6,595 nucleotides of DNA from positions 1 through 6,595 of the forward strand of contig JALXBY010000134.1 in the NCBI GenBank assembly GCA_026991215.1, read 5' to 3'. This document shows, one piece after another, positions 1 through 5,318 of this stretch (position 1 is the stretch's first letter; every line of letters starts with the position of its first letter). The DNA comes from Anaerolineales bacterium (GTDB lineage Bacteria > Chloroflexota > Anaerolineae > Anaerolineales > DRMV01). The notes under the pieces were generated by a model. The model saw only the letters and a list, made by a program, of their open reading frames with translations. It did no database searches and had not been told where the DNA came from. The translations under genes were made by a program, and so were the position numbers.

Positions 1-1
1 G

Positions 2-604
2 ATGGCCTTCAACGACGAAGACGTGGTCCGGGCGGTGGCCGCGTCGCCGGTGCCGGTGGTCACCGGCGTGGGCCATGAGACCGACTTCACCCTGGTGGAC
101 TTCGCGGCCGACCACCGCGCGGCCACGCCCACCGCAGCCGCGGCCTCGGCCACGCCGGACCGGGCCGACCTGGCCCAGCGGCTGCGGACGTTGCGCCTGC
201 GGCTGCTGCGGGCCTACGTCCGGGGCCTGGAACGGCACACGGTGCGGCTGGAGCGCCTGGGCTGGCGCTTGCGGGAGCGTTCGCCCGTGTATACCCTGGC
301 CCGCCTCCGGGAACGCCTGGAGGAAGACCGCGAACGACTGACCCAGGCCATGGCCCGCTACCTGCAGGACCGCCGCGGCCGGCTGGACCTGCTTCGTCAC
401 CGGCTCCGGGGGGCCGACCCCCTGGGACCGCTACACCGCGGCTACGCCTGGGTGACCGACCTGGAAGGCCGCACGGTCTCCCGGACCGGGCAGGCCCGGC
501 AGGGCCAGCGCCTGCAGGTGCACTTCGCGGACGGCGCGCTGCTGGTTCGGGTCGAGGGGGCGTCCCGGAGGGGGCAGGACTTTCCCCCAGAAGGCGAAGC
601 CTAA
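2..604 (+). CDS. xseA: Exodeoxyribonuclease VII large subunit, C-terminal part (5' end outside window)
   Basis: This is the catalytic-half remnant of XseA, the large subunit of exonuclease VII, a cytoplasmic enzyme that degrades single-stranded DNA in both directions together with several small XseB subunits. About 200 codons are visible; the family is usually 400-450 residues, so roughly half the gene lies to the left. The ATG at position 2 is not the start: it sits where family members have the internal motif (L/M)xFNDE. Seen here are FNDEDVVRAV (residues 3-12 of the visible part), the hallmark GVGHETDFTLVDFAADHRAATPT (about 22-44), an Arg/Leu-rich helical coiled-coil stretch (about 54-140) that in the family binds XseB, and the terminal PLGPLHRGYAWV plus a small beta domain ending in DGALLVRV. 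No xseB follows; the next gene is pyrB after about 225 bp. The stop codon lies in a small GAA-loop hairpin. The family assignment is secure. Confidence 0.95.
   Translation: MAFNDEDVVRAVAASPVPVVTGVGHETDFTLVDFAADHRAATPTAAAASATPDRADLAQRLRTLRLRLLRAYVRGLERHTVRLERLGWRLRERSPVYTLARLRERLEEDRERLTQAMARYLQDRRGRLDLLRHRLRGADPLGPLHRGYAWVTDLEGRTVSRTGQARQGQRLQVHFADGALLVRVEGASRRGQDFPPEGEA
592..602 (+). repeat. GAA-loop mini-hairpin (AGGC-GAA-GCCT) over the xseA stop
   Basis: Perfect 4-bp stem with a GAA loop, containing the heptamer GCGAAGC. It encodes the last xseA residues and overlaps the first base of the TAA stop. The same heptamer recurs at 671-677 and 3533-3539, both intergenic. It lies 8 nt before the long hairpin at 611-633. 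Confidence 0.55.
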
Positions 605-610
605 GAGGGT

Positions 611-633
611 GTGGGAAGGCAATGCCTTCCCAC
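611..633 (+). terminator. 10-bp perfect hairpin after xseA, possible terminator or REP-like element
   Basis: GTGGGAAGGC (611-620) pairs perfectly with GCCTTCCCAC (624-633) around an AAT loop. It starts 6 nt after the xseA stop, where a transcription terminator would be expected, but no T-tract follows, so intrinsic termination is uncertain. Its core GGCAATGCC closely resembles the hairpin after pckA (GGGCATTGCCC), which points to a recurrent intergenic element. The alternative reading is an mRNA 3'-end stabiliser. Confidence 0.5.
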
Positions 634-655
634 CTCCAGAAAGCCCACTGTAAAA

Positions 656-684
656 AGCCTGGGGCCAGGGGCGAAGCCTGGGCT
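656..684 (+). repeat. Hairpin-rich pyrB leader segment with third GCGAAGC copy
   Basis: GGC-GAA-GCC (670-678) is flanked by CCA (665-667) and TGG (679-681), with AGC (656-658) and GCT (682-684) able to close it. CCAGG at 665-669 could instead pair with CCTGG at 658-662, so two mutually exclusive folds exist. A further small CCTGG-CCTT-CCAGG hairpin lies at 762-775. No T-tract or recognisable PyrR-type binding site was seen, so a regulatory role in pyrB expression is only possible. Confidence 0.3.
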
Positions 685-819
685 GCCGTTTCCGTTAAAA
701 TCGTGCCGGTGCCCTGGCAGGCCTTGCTGGCCACGCCCATATCCCGCCATCCTGTGCCCGCCCTGGCCTTCCAGGAAACCGCCCAGGGGTTGCCGAAGCC
801 GCGTGGGATTCCGCATATC

Positions 820-826
820 GGAGGGG
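820..826 (+). promoter_or_regulatory. Ribosome binding site of pyrB
   Basis: GGAGGGG, with the GGAGG core at 820-824 and 6 nt between the core and the ATG at 831. This strong site decides the start and therefore supports the unusual 30-residue N-terminal extension of the protein. Confidence 0.85.
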
Positions 827-830
827 AACC

Positions 831-1838
831 ATGCCCGAAACGCCCCAGACCAGTTTCCGGCCGCCGCAGCGCCGGCAGAGCCGCCACCTTCCCTTTGGCG
901 ACCGGCGGGATGCGCCCTTCTACGGCAAGCACATCATCTCGGTCAAGCAGTTCTCCAGAGACGACCTGACCTACATCTTCGAAGTGGCCCACGAAATGCG
1001 GGAAATGGTCATGCGCGTGGGGTCCTTCGATTTGCTCAAGGGCAAAATCCTGGCCAACCTGTTCTACGAGCCGTCCACCCGGACGGCTTCTTCTTTTATT
1101 GCGGCCATGCAACGCCTGGGCGGTAGCGTGATTGCCATCAACGAAGTGCGCTATTCCTCGGTGGCCAAAGGGGAATCCCTGCCCGATACCATCCGCACCC
1201 TGGAGGCCTACGCCGACGTCATCGTGCTCCGGCACCCCCAGAAGGGTTCGGCCGCGCTCGCGGCCAAGTACGCGCGCAAGCCCATCATCAACGCGGGGGA
1301 TGGCACGGGCGAGCATCCGACCCAGGCCCTGTTGGACCTGTTCACCATCCAGGAGGAACTGGGCCAGGTAGACGGCCTGACCGTGACCCTGCTGGGGGAC
1401 CTGAAATACGGCCGCACCGTGCACTCCCTGGCCCGCCTGCTTTCCATGTACCGGGTGCGGCTGAATTACGTCTCCCCGCCTTCGTTGCGGATGCCGCGGG
1501 AAATCGTGGAGGAAATCGCCCAGGCCGGCATCCCCCAGAAAGAGGCGGTCCACCTGGACGAGGTCCTGGCCGAAACCGACGTGCTTTACGTGACGCGGGT
1601 GCAGAAGGAACGCTTCAAGGACCCGGCCGCGTACGAGCAGGTCAAGGACTTCTACATCATCACTCCGGAAGTCATGGCCCGGGCCAAGGACCGGATGATC
1701 CTCATGCACCCCTTCCCCCGCGTCTACGAAATCACCATGGACGTGGACCAGGACCCCCGGGCCGCGTACTTCCGGCAGATGGAATACGGCCTCTACGTGC
1801 GCATGGCGCTGCTGGCCATGGTGCTGGGCAAGGCGTAA
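831..1838 (+). CDS. pyrB: Aspartate carbamoyltransferase catalytic chain
   Basis: PyrB joins carbamoyl phosphate and L-aspartate to give N-carbamoyl-aspartate, the committed step of pyrimidine synthesis, in the cytoplasm. At 335 residues it is slightly longer than the E. coli chain (about 310) because of an Arg/Pro-rich, probably disordered N-terminal tail of about 30 residues. Visible active-site motifs, with E. coli counterparts about 30 positions lower, are the carbamoyl-phosphate loop STRT (82-85), Lys113 of the 80s loop, Arg134-His135 in LRHPQ, EHPTQALLDLFTI (161-173), GDLKYGRTVHSL (189-200), TRVQKER (255-261, aspartate-binding Arg256) and HPFPR (293-297). The sequence around STRTASSFIAAM and GDLKYGRTVHSLA also resembles the ATCase domain of animal CAD. 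No pyrI, pyrC or carbamoyl-phosphate synthase gene is nearby, so the oligomeric form and allostery cannot be read here. The start follows a strong GGAGG. The assignment is secure. Confidence 0.97.
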   Translation: MPETPQTSFRPPQRRQSRHLPFGDRRDAPFYGKHIISVKQFSRDDLTYIFEVAHEMREMVMRVGSFDLLKGKILANLFYEPSTRTASSFIAAMQRLGGSVIAINEVRYSSVAKGESLPDTIRTLEAYADVIVLRHPQKGSAALAAKYARKPIINAGDGTGEHPTQALLDLFTIQEELGQVDGLTVTLLGDLKYGRTVHSLARLLSMYRVRLNYVSPPSLRMPREIVEEIAQAGIPQKEAVHLDEVLAETDVLYVTRVQKERFKDPAAYEQVKDFYIITPEVMARAKDRMILMHPFPRVYEITMDVDQDPRAAYFRQMEYGLYVRMALLAMVLGKA

Positions 1839-1884
1839 CGCGAGCAGCCATCGGCGGTGGGCGGCCAGAGCAAACGGCGGGTAA

Positions 1885-1907
1885 GGCACGGCCCGCGGCG
1901 GCCTGCC
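1885..1907 (+). terminator. Possible terminator hairpin after pyrB
   Basis: GGCA (1885-1888) pairs with TGCC (1904-1907) and GGCC (1890-1893) with GGCC (1900-1903). There is a one-base bulge and a 6-nt loop, and a moderately T-rich tail (TTTGGTCTTT, 1911-1920) follows after CGG. It lies about 45 bp after the pyrB stop and before the pckA promoter candidate, which fits pyrB and pckA being separate transcription units. The T-tract is imperfect. Confidence 0.35.
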
Positions 1908-1911
1908 CGGT

Positions 1912-1941
1912 TTGGTCTTTCCCCCAAAAATGGGGTATACT
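1912..1941 (+). promoter_or_regulatory. Candidate sigma70-type promoter of pckA
   Basis: A good -10 box, TATACT (1936-1941), lies 18 bp after a weak -35 candidate, TTGGTC (1912-1917). The implied start near 1948 gives a leader of about 30 nt to the pckA ATG. The spacer holds CCCC-AAAAAT-GGGG (1922-1935), a small inverted repeat ending just before the -10 box. Confidence 0.5.
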
Positions 1942-1968
1942 GAGCACACCCTTATCTTTGGAACAATC

Positions 1969-1974
1969 GGAGGA
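1969..1974 (+). promoter_or_regulatory. Ribosome binding site of pckA
   Basis: GGAGGA, with 6 nt between the GGAGG core (1969-1973) and the ATG at 1980. It fixes the start. Confidence 0.85.
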
Positions 1975-1979
1975 TTGCC

Positions 1980-3491
1980 ATGGCCGAGACGTTCGCCTCA
2001 GGTGTGCGCAGGGACTGGGTCCGGGCCCGTCTCTACGAAGCCGCCCTGGCCGAAGGCCGGGCGCAACTCAGCCAGACCGGGGCTTTGGTGACCAACACCG
2101 TCCCCTACACCGGCCGTTCCCCCAACGACAAATTCCTGGTGGAAGAACCCGCCAGCGCCCAGCACGTCTGGTGGGGGGAGGTCAACCGGCCCTTCCCCGA
2201 AGACCGGTTCGAAGCCCTCAAGGAACGGATGAAGCGCTACCTGGCCCAGCAGGGCCGGCTCTACGTGCACACCCTTCGGGCCGGGGCCCATCCTGAGCAC
2301 CACATCCGGGTTGTGCTGTACACCGAATCGGCCTGGCACGCGCTGTTCGCCACCATCATGTTCCTGCCCGATAGCCCCCAGCACACCCCCTTCAAGACCT
2401 ACACCATCTACCACGCGCCCTACTTCAAGGCCGACCCCAAACGGGACGGCACCCGCTCCGAAGCCTTTGTCATCCTCCACCTGGGCAAAGGGGAAATCCT
2501 CATCGGCGGCACCCCCTATGCCGGTGAGGTCAAGAAGTCCATCTTCACCGTGCTCAATTACGAACTGCCCCGCCGGGGGGTGCTTTCCATGCACTGTTCC
2601 GCCAACGCGGACCCGGAAACCGGCCAGGTCAGCCTGTTCTTCGGCCTCTCGGGTACGGGCAAGACCACCCTTTCCATGGATACCCAACGTCGCATCATTG
2701 GCGACGACGAACACGGCTGGGCCGACGACGGCGTCTTCAATTTTGAAAACGGCAGTTACGCCAAGGTCATCCGGATTTCCCCCGAATATGAGCCGCTGAT
2801 TTACCAGGCCAGCCTGCGCTTTGGCAGCATTTTGGAGAACGTGGTCCTGGACCCGGAGACCCGGGAGGTGGACTTCGACGACGACCGCCATACCGAGAAC
2901 ACCCGGGCCGCGTTCCCCCTGGCTTTCCTCCCCAACGTGGAACCCAGCGGCCGCGGGGGGCACCCCCGTCACATCTTCTTCCTCACCGCAGATGCCTTCG
3001 GCGTGCTCCCGCCCCTGGCCCGGTTGACGCCGGAACAGATTCGGGACTACTTCCTGCTGGGCTACACGGCCAAGGTCGCGGGCACCGAGCGGGGCGTCAA
3101 GGAACCCAAGGCCACCTTCAGCCCCTGCTTTGGCGCGCCCTTCCTGGTGCACCCCCCTTCGGTCTACGCGGACATGCTGGTGGAACGGGTGACCCGCTAT
3201 AAGGCCACGGTGTGGCTGCTCAACACCGGCTGGACGGGCGGACCCTTTGGCGTGGGACATCGGATGCCCCTGCCCTACACCCGGGCCATGGTGCACGCGG
3301 TGCAGCAGGGCCTGCTGGACGACGCGGAATTCGAGCAGGAACCCTACTTCGGCCTGTGGATTCCCAAACACGTGCCCGAAGTGCCCGACCAGGTCCTGCG
3401 GCCCTGGGAGACCTGGGCGGACCACCAGGCCTACGAAGAACGGGCCCGGTCGCTGCGGGCCACCTTCGAGGCCCAGTTGAAGAAGGGATGA
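1980..3491 (+). CDS. pckA: Phosphoenolpyruvate carboxykinase (ATP)
   Basis: PckA converts oxaloacetate and ATP to phosphoenolpyruvate, CO2 and ADP, the entry step of gluconeogenesis from TCA-cycle carbon, in the cytoplasm. The protein has 503 residues, slightly short of the 520-540 typical of the ATP-dependent family, mostly through a compact N-terminus. Visible motifs are GRSPNDK (45-51, substrate-binding Arg46), YAGEVKKS (180-187, with Tyr180 and metal-ligand Lys186), MHCSAN (204-209, metal-ligand His205), the kinase P-loop GLSGTGKTTLS (222-232), the signature IGDDEHGWADDGVFN (240-254, Asp242/Asp243), ENTRAAFP (306-313) and WLLNTGWTGG (412-421). The PEPCK-ATP signature is essentially complete, so the enzyme should be active; the P-loop form excludes the GTP-dependent family. 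It has its own promoter candidate and a GGAGG site, and it converges with the sulfotransferase genes across a hairpin region. The assignment is secure. Confidence 0.97.
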   Translation: MAETFASGVRRDWVRARLYEAALAEGRAQLSQTGALVTNTVPYTGRSPNDKFLVEEPASAQHVWWGEVNRPFPEDRFEALKERMKRYLAQQGRLYVHTLRAGAHPEHHIRVVLYTESAWHALFATIMFLPDSPQHTPFKTYTIYHAPYFKADPKRDGTRSEAFVILHLGKGEILIGGTPYAGEVKKSIFTVLNYELPRRGVLSMHCSANADPETGQVSLFFGLSGTGKTTLSMDTQRRIIGDDEHGWADDGVFNFENGSYAKVIRISPEYEPLIYQASLRFGSILENVVLDPETREVDFDDDRHTENTRAAFPLAFLPNVEPSGRGGHPRHIFFLTADAFGVLPPLARLTPEQIRDYFLLGYTAKVAGTERGVKEPKATFSPCFGAPFLVHPPSVYADMLVERVTRYKATVWLLNTGWTGGPFGVGHRMPLPYTRAMVHAVQQGLLDDAEFEQEPYFGLWIPKHVPEVPDQVLRPWETWADHQAYEERARSLRATFEAQLKKG

Positions 3492-3526
3492 AGGGGCGGC
3501 CCGCCTGGGCCGGCGGCTTCAGACAA

Positions 3527-3545
3527 GAAGGTGCGAAGCACCTTC
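3527..3545 (+). repeat. GAA-loop mini-hairpin after pckA
   Basis: GAAGGTGC (3527-3534) pairs perfectly with GCACCTTC (3538-3545) around a GAA loop. It contains GCGAAGC, as do the hairpins at 592-602 and 656-684. It precedes the long hairpin at 3573-3595 by 27 nt, repeating the order seen after xseA. Confidence 0.6.
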
Positions 3546-3572
3546 CCCCTGAACTTTGGCTTTTTTAGGGGT

Positions 3573-3599
3573 GGGGGAGGGCATTGCCCTCCCCCTTTT
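3573..3599 (+). terminator. Intrinsic terminator-like hairpin at the pckA/sulfotransferase convergence
   Basis: GGGGGAGGGC (3573-3582) pairs perfectly with GCCCTCCCCC (3586-3595) around an ATT loop and is followed by TTTT (3596-3599). On the plus strand this is a strong GC stem with a short T-tract, so it probably terminates pckA. Its right end touches the stop codon of the minus-strand sulfotransferase gene. Read on the minus strand the stem is not followed by a T-tract, so bidirectional action is less certain. Confidence 0.6.
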
Positions 3600-4312
3600 C
3601 AGACGTCCGCCCCGGCCGCGAGCGCGCGGTAAAGGGCCTGGGCCTGGGCCAGCAGGGGCCGGACCTGGGCGTGTTGCAACAGGGCGCGGCACCGGGCCTT
3701 GAGTTGCTCCCGCACAGGGGACGGCCGGGCCACCGTGGTCTCCGTGACCCTGGCCCGGCCGGTGTCGGCCATATCCATGGCTTCCACCATGCGCCAGACC
3801 TGTTCCAGATTGGCTTCCGTGGGCACGAAGGGCCGGAAGGCCGTCCCGAACTTCTGATTGAGCCGTCGAATCACCACGCCGAAGTCCTGCACCACCTGCT
3901 CGAAGCGGGCCAGCACGAAGCCTTCCCGGTAGGGTTGCACACCGCGGTAGAAGGAAAGGTAAAGGGTCAGGGCCCGCCGCGCGGTGAGCAACGGCTCCCG
4001 AATCATCCAGGAAAGCGCGGCGTCTTCGGGCGCGCGGAGCAGCACCAGGACCGGGATGCCCCATCGGACGGCCTGCACCACCTGGGCCGGCGCGTGCAGA
4101 TGGTGGGCCAGGGCCACGGGCCGGCCCTGGGCTTGCAGGAAGGCAGCCACGGCAAAGGTGTTCCCGGAGCGGGGGTACCCTTCGATGACCAGCTCCGTGC
4201 GGGGGGTGACGTGCAACCGCCGCCGCGGGGAGCGGAACAGGTGCAACAGGGGGAAGTACAGCCAGGGGTGCCGGGCCACCCGATCCCGCAGGGTCAGCCG
4301 CAGGTCAAGCAT
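3599..4312 (-). CDS. Sulfotransferase-like protein (P-loop, PAPS-type), second gene of pair
   Basis: This 237-residue protein has the sulfotransferase P-loop fold signature. Such enzymes move a sulfuryl group from PAPS to a hydroxyl or amine acceptor; the acceptor here is unknown. Seen are the 5'-phosphosulfate-binding loop EGYPRSGNTF (44-53), His70-His71 in ALAHHLHAP, a candidate 3'-phosphate-binding segment LLRAPEDAALS (91-101, Arg93 and Ser101) and ARFEQVVQDF (135-144), matching the usual (Y/R)(F/Y)E-D motif. The frame is open 70 codons further upstream, but that stretch lies inside the preceding gene. The start chosen at 4312 gives an 8-nt overlap, ATGCTTGA, with that gene's stop and has GAAGG 5 nt before it, implying translational coupling. 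It has no signal peptide or obvious membrane segment. The 3'-phosphate motif is somewhat divergent from RDPxDxxxS, so the fold call is firmer than the activity. Confidence 0.75.
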   Translation of the reverse strand: MLDLRLTLRDRVARHPWLYFPLLHLFRSPRRRLHVTPRTELVIEGYPRSGNTFAVAAFLQAQGRPVALAHHLHAPAQVVQAVRWGIPVLVLLRAPEDAALSWMIREPLLTARRALTLYLSFYRGVQPYREGFVLARFEQVVQDFGVVIRRLNQKFGTAFRPFVPTEANLEQVWRMVEAMDMADTGRARVTETTVARPSPVREQLKARCRALLQHAQVRPLLAQAQALYRALAAGADV

Positions 4313-5219
4313 CCGGGCCTTCAAGGAGGTACAGGCAGGCCCGGGGCGGTCCGCCGGCATCATACCCATAGCGGCGACGTAAGGGGCGCAGCACCCCGCG
4401 GAGCCAGCGGGGGGCTGGTGGGAGGTCGGTCTGGCGCGGTCGGAGTTCGACCTCGCCCAGGCGGAATTTGTCTGGGTTTCCGGCCAGGGCATGTTGGGCC
4501 TCCAGTCGCACGCGGCGGGCATCGGTAAAGGGTAAAGTGCCTGCCGGGACGTTCAGATGGGCCAGCAAGCGGGCAAACACCTGCCGGGGTCGGACCAGGA
4601 AGTCCTCCCAGCGCAGGCAGAGGTACTGGGGCTGGCCCCGAAAGAGCACTTCCGGCCAGAGGTTGTAGAGGTAGACCTGCAGCACCAGGGGCAGCCAGGG
4701 CCGACCCCGCAGCCACCCCTTGGGCCTGCGCCAGCGCAGCACCACGGCCAGGGGGTCCCGCACCAGGTGCAGCACGGTATAGGGCAGGCCGCTACGGTGG
4801 AGCAGGTAAAGCGGCACCGGGTGCTTGGACGTATCCACCAGCCAGGACGCGGCGGTGGCAGCGGCCACCTGGCGGTAGAACCCGGCCAGGCCCTGGGCCA
4901 GGCGTTGCACCCGGCCCTGCATCCAGGGGGTCCGCAGCAGGGGAAGGAGCGTGGCCCGGCCCCAGCGGGTCATGGCATCCACCAGGGCATCGGGCACCTG
5001 GGCCAGCAGTGGGGGCCAAAAGGGGCACTGGTCAACGGGTCGGCCGCAACCACAGGGCAGGTTCCGGGCCTGCATGCCGCGGTTGAAGGCATAGCGCGCG
5101 GCTTCCCCCAGGTTGACGAAACCCGGCACCATGCCCAGCAGGTACCCCAACAGGGTGCTGCCGTTGCGTCCGCTTCCGGCCAGGTAGAGAACCTGAAAGG
5201 ACGGGGACGATGGGGACAT
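4305..5219 (-). CDS. Sulfotransferase family protein, first gene of pair
   Basis: This 304-residue protein is a clear member of the bacterial sulfotransferase P-loop family, predicted to use PAPS to sulfate a carbohydrate, lipid or small-molecule acceptor that cannot be named from sequence. In order it shows the 5'-phosphosulfate loop AGSGRNGSTLLGYLL (14-28), a cysteine cluster CGCGRPVDQCPFW (56-68, Cys56, Cys58, Cys65) common in one branch of this family, WLVDTSK (126-132), the 3'-phosphate-binding HLVRDPLAVV (151-160), LRWEDFLVRP (202-211), ALAGNPDKFR (244-253) and a C-terminal LRPLRRRYGYD (277-287). There is no signal peptide; it is cytosolic or membrane-associated. The only ATG before the P-loop is at 5219, directly against a heptanucleotide array, and no purine-rich ribosome site precedes it, so initiation may be weak or dependent on the upstream gene. 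It lies about 97 bp after the cpaE-like gene on the same strand. Confidence 0.85.
   Translation of the reverse strand: MSPSSPSFQVLYLAGSGRNGSTLLGYLLGMVPGFVNLGEAARYAFNRGMQARNLPCGCGRPVDQCPFWPPLLAQVPDALVDAMTRWGRATLLPLLRTPWMQGRVQRLAQGLAGFYRQVAAATAASWLVDTSKHPVPLYLLHRSGLPYTVLHLVRDPLAVVLRWRRPKGWLRGRPWLPLVLQVYLYNLWPEVLFRGQPQYLCLRWEDFLVRPRQVFARLLAHLNVPAGTLPFTDARRVRLEAQHALAGNPDKFRLGEVELRPRQTDLPPAPRWLRGVLRPLRRRYGYDAGGPPRACLYLLEGPDA
4318..4322 (-). promoter_or_regulatory. Ribosome binding site of the second sulfotransferase gene
   Basis: GAAGG on the minus strand, 5 nt before the ATG at 4312 and inside the end of the preceding gene. It supports the short start over the upstream in-frame ATGs. Confidence 0.5.
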
Positions 5220-5307
5220 GGCAGTCGGCTGTCCGCAGTCCGCAGTCCGCAGTCCGCTGTCGGCTGACTGCTCACTACTGACCGCCGACTGCGCACTGCG
5301 GACTGCC
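5220..5307. repeat. Heptanucleotide array, inverted halves (GCAGTCC type)
   Basis: From 5221 to 5304 the sequence reads as twelve consecutive 7-bp units. Units 1-6 (5221-5262) are GCAGTCG, GCTGTCC, three GCAGTCC and GCTGTCG. Units 7-12 (5263-5304) are mostly GCNNACT, which is the same motif on the other strand. The block is therefore a direct array followed by an inverted array, with end arms GGCAGTC (5220-5226) and GACTGCC (5301-5307). It fills almost the whole gap between the cpaE-like stop and the first sulfotransferase start. It resembles the short tandemly repeated heptamers known in cyanobacteria and other filamentous bacteria. Function is unknown; attenuation, protein binding or slippage are possible. 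Confidence 0.8.
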
Positions 5308-5318
5308 CGCCGCGCTCA

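Noticed and set aside
696..701. TAAAAT as a -10 box for pyrB
   Set aside because: No acceptable -35 is found at 16-18 bp and the match is isolated, so it is not listed as a promoter.
87..1949. A 620-codon open frame on the minus strand across xseA and pyrB
   Set aside because: It is antisense to two recognisable genes, shows no family motif, and long open antisense frames are expected in DNA this rich in G and C.
1998..3425. A 475-codon open frame on the minus strand inside pckA
   Set aside because: It lies wholly antisense to a gene with complete PEPCK motifs; its composition looks like a mirror of that gene and it has no recognisable domain.
4323..4331. AAGGAGGTA-like Shine-Dalgarno on the plus strand
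   Set aside because: It lies within minus-strand coding DNA and no plus-strand gene with family support follows it; chance match.
4313..4522. Upstream extension of the second sulfotransferase to the ATG at 4522
   Set aside because: These 70 codons lie inside the first sulfotransferase gene and translate to non-conserved sequence; the start at 4312 has a GAAGG site and a coupled overlap.
3584..4528. Plus-strand open frames opposite the sulfotransferase genes (also 4557-5267 and 5355-6284)
   Set aside because: They are antisense to genes with clear motifs, rich in Gly/Pro/His/Gln in a low-complexity way, and have no domain signature.
5220..5307. CRISPR array
   Set aside because: The units are 7 bp with no spacers between them; CRISPR repeats are about 21-48 bp with unique spacers of similar length.
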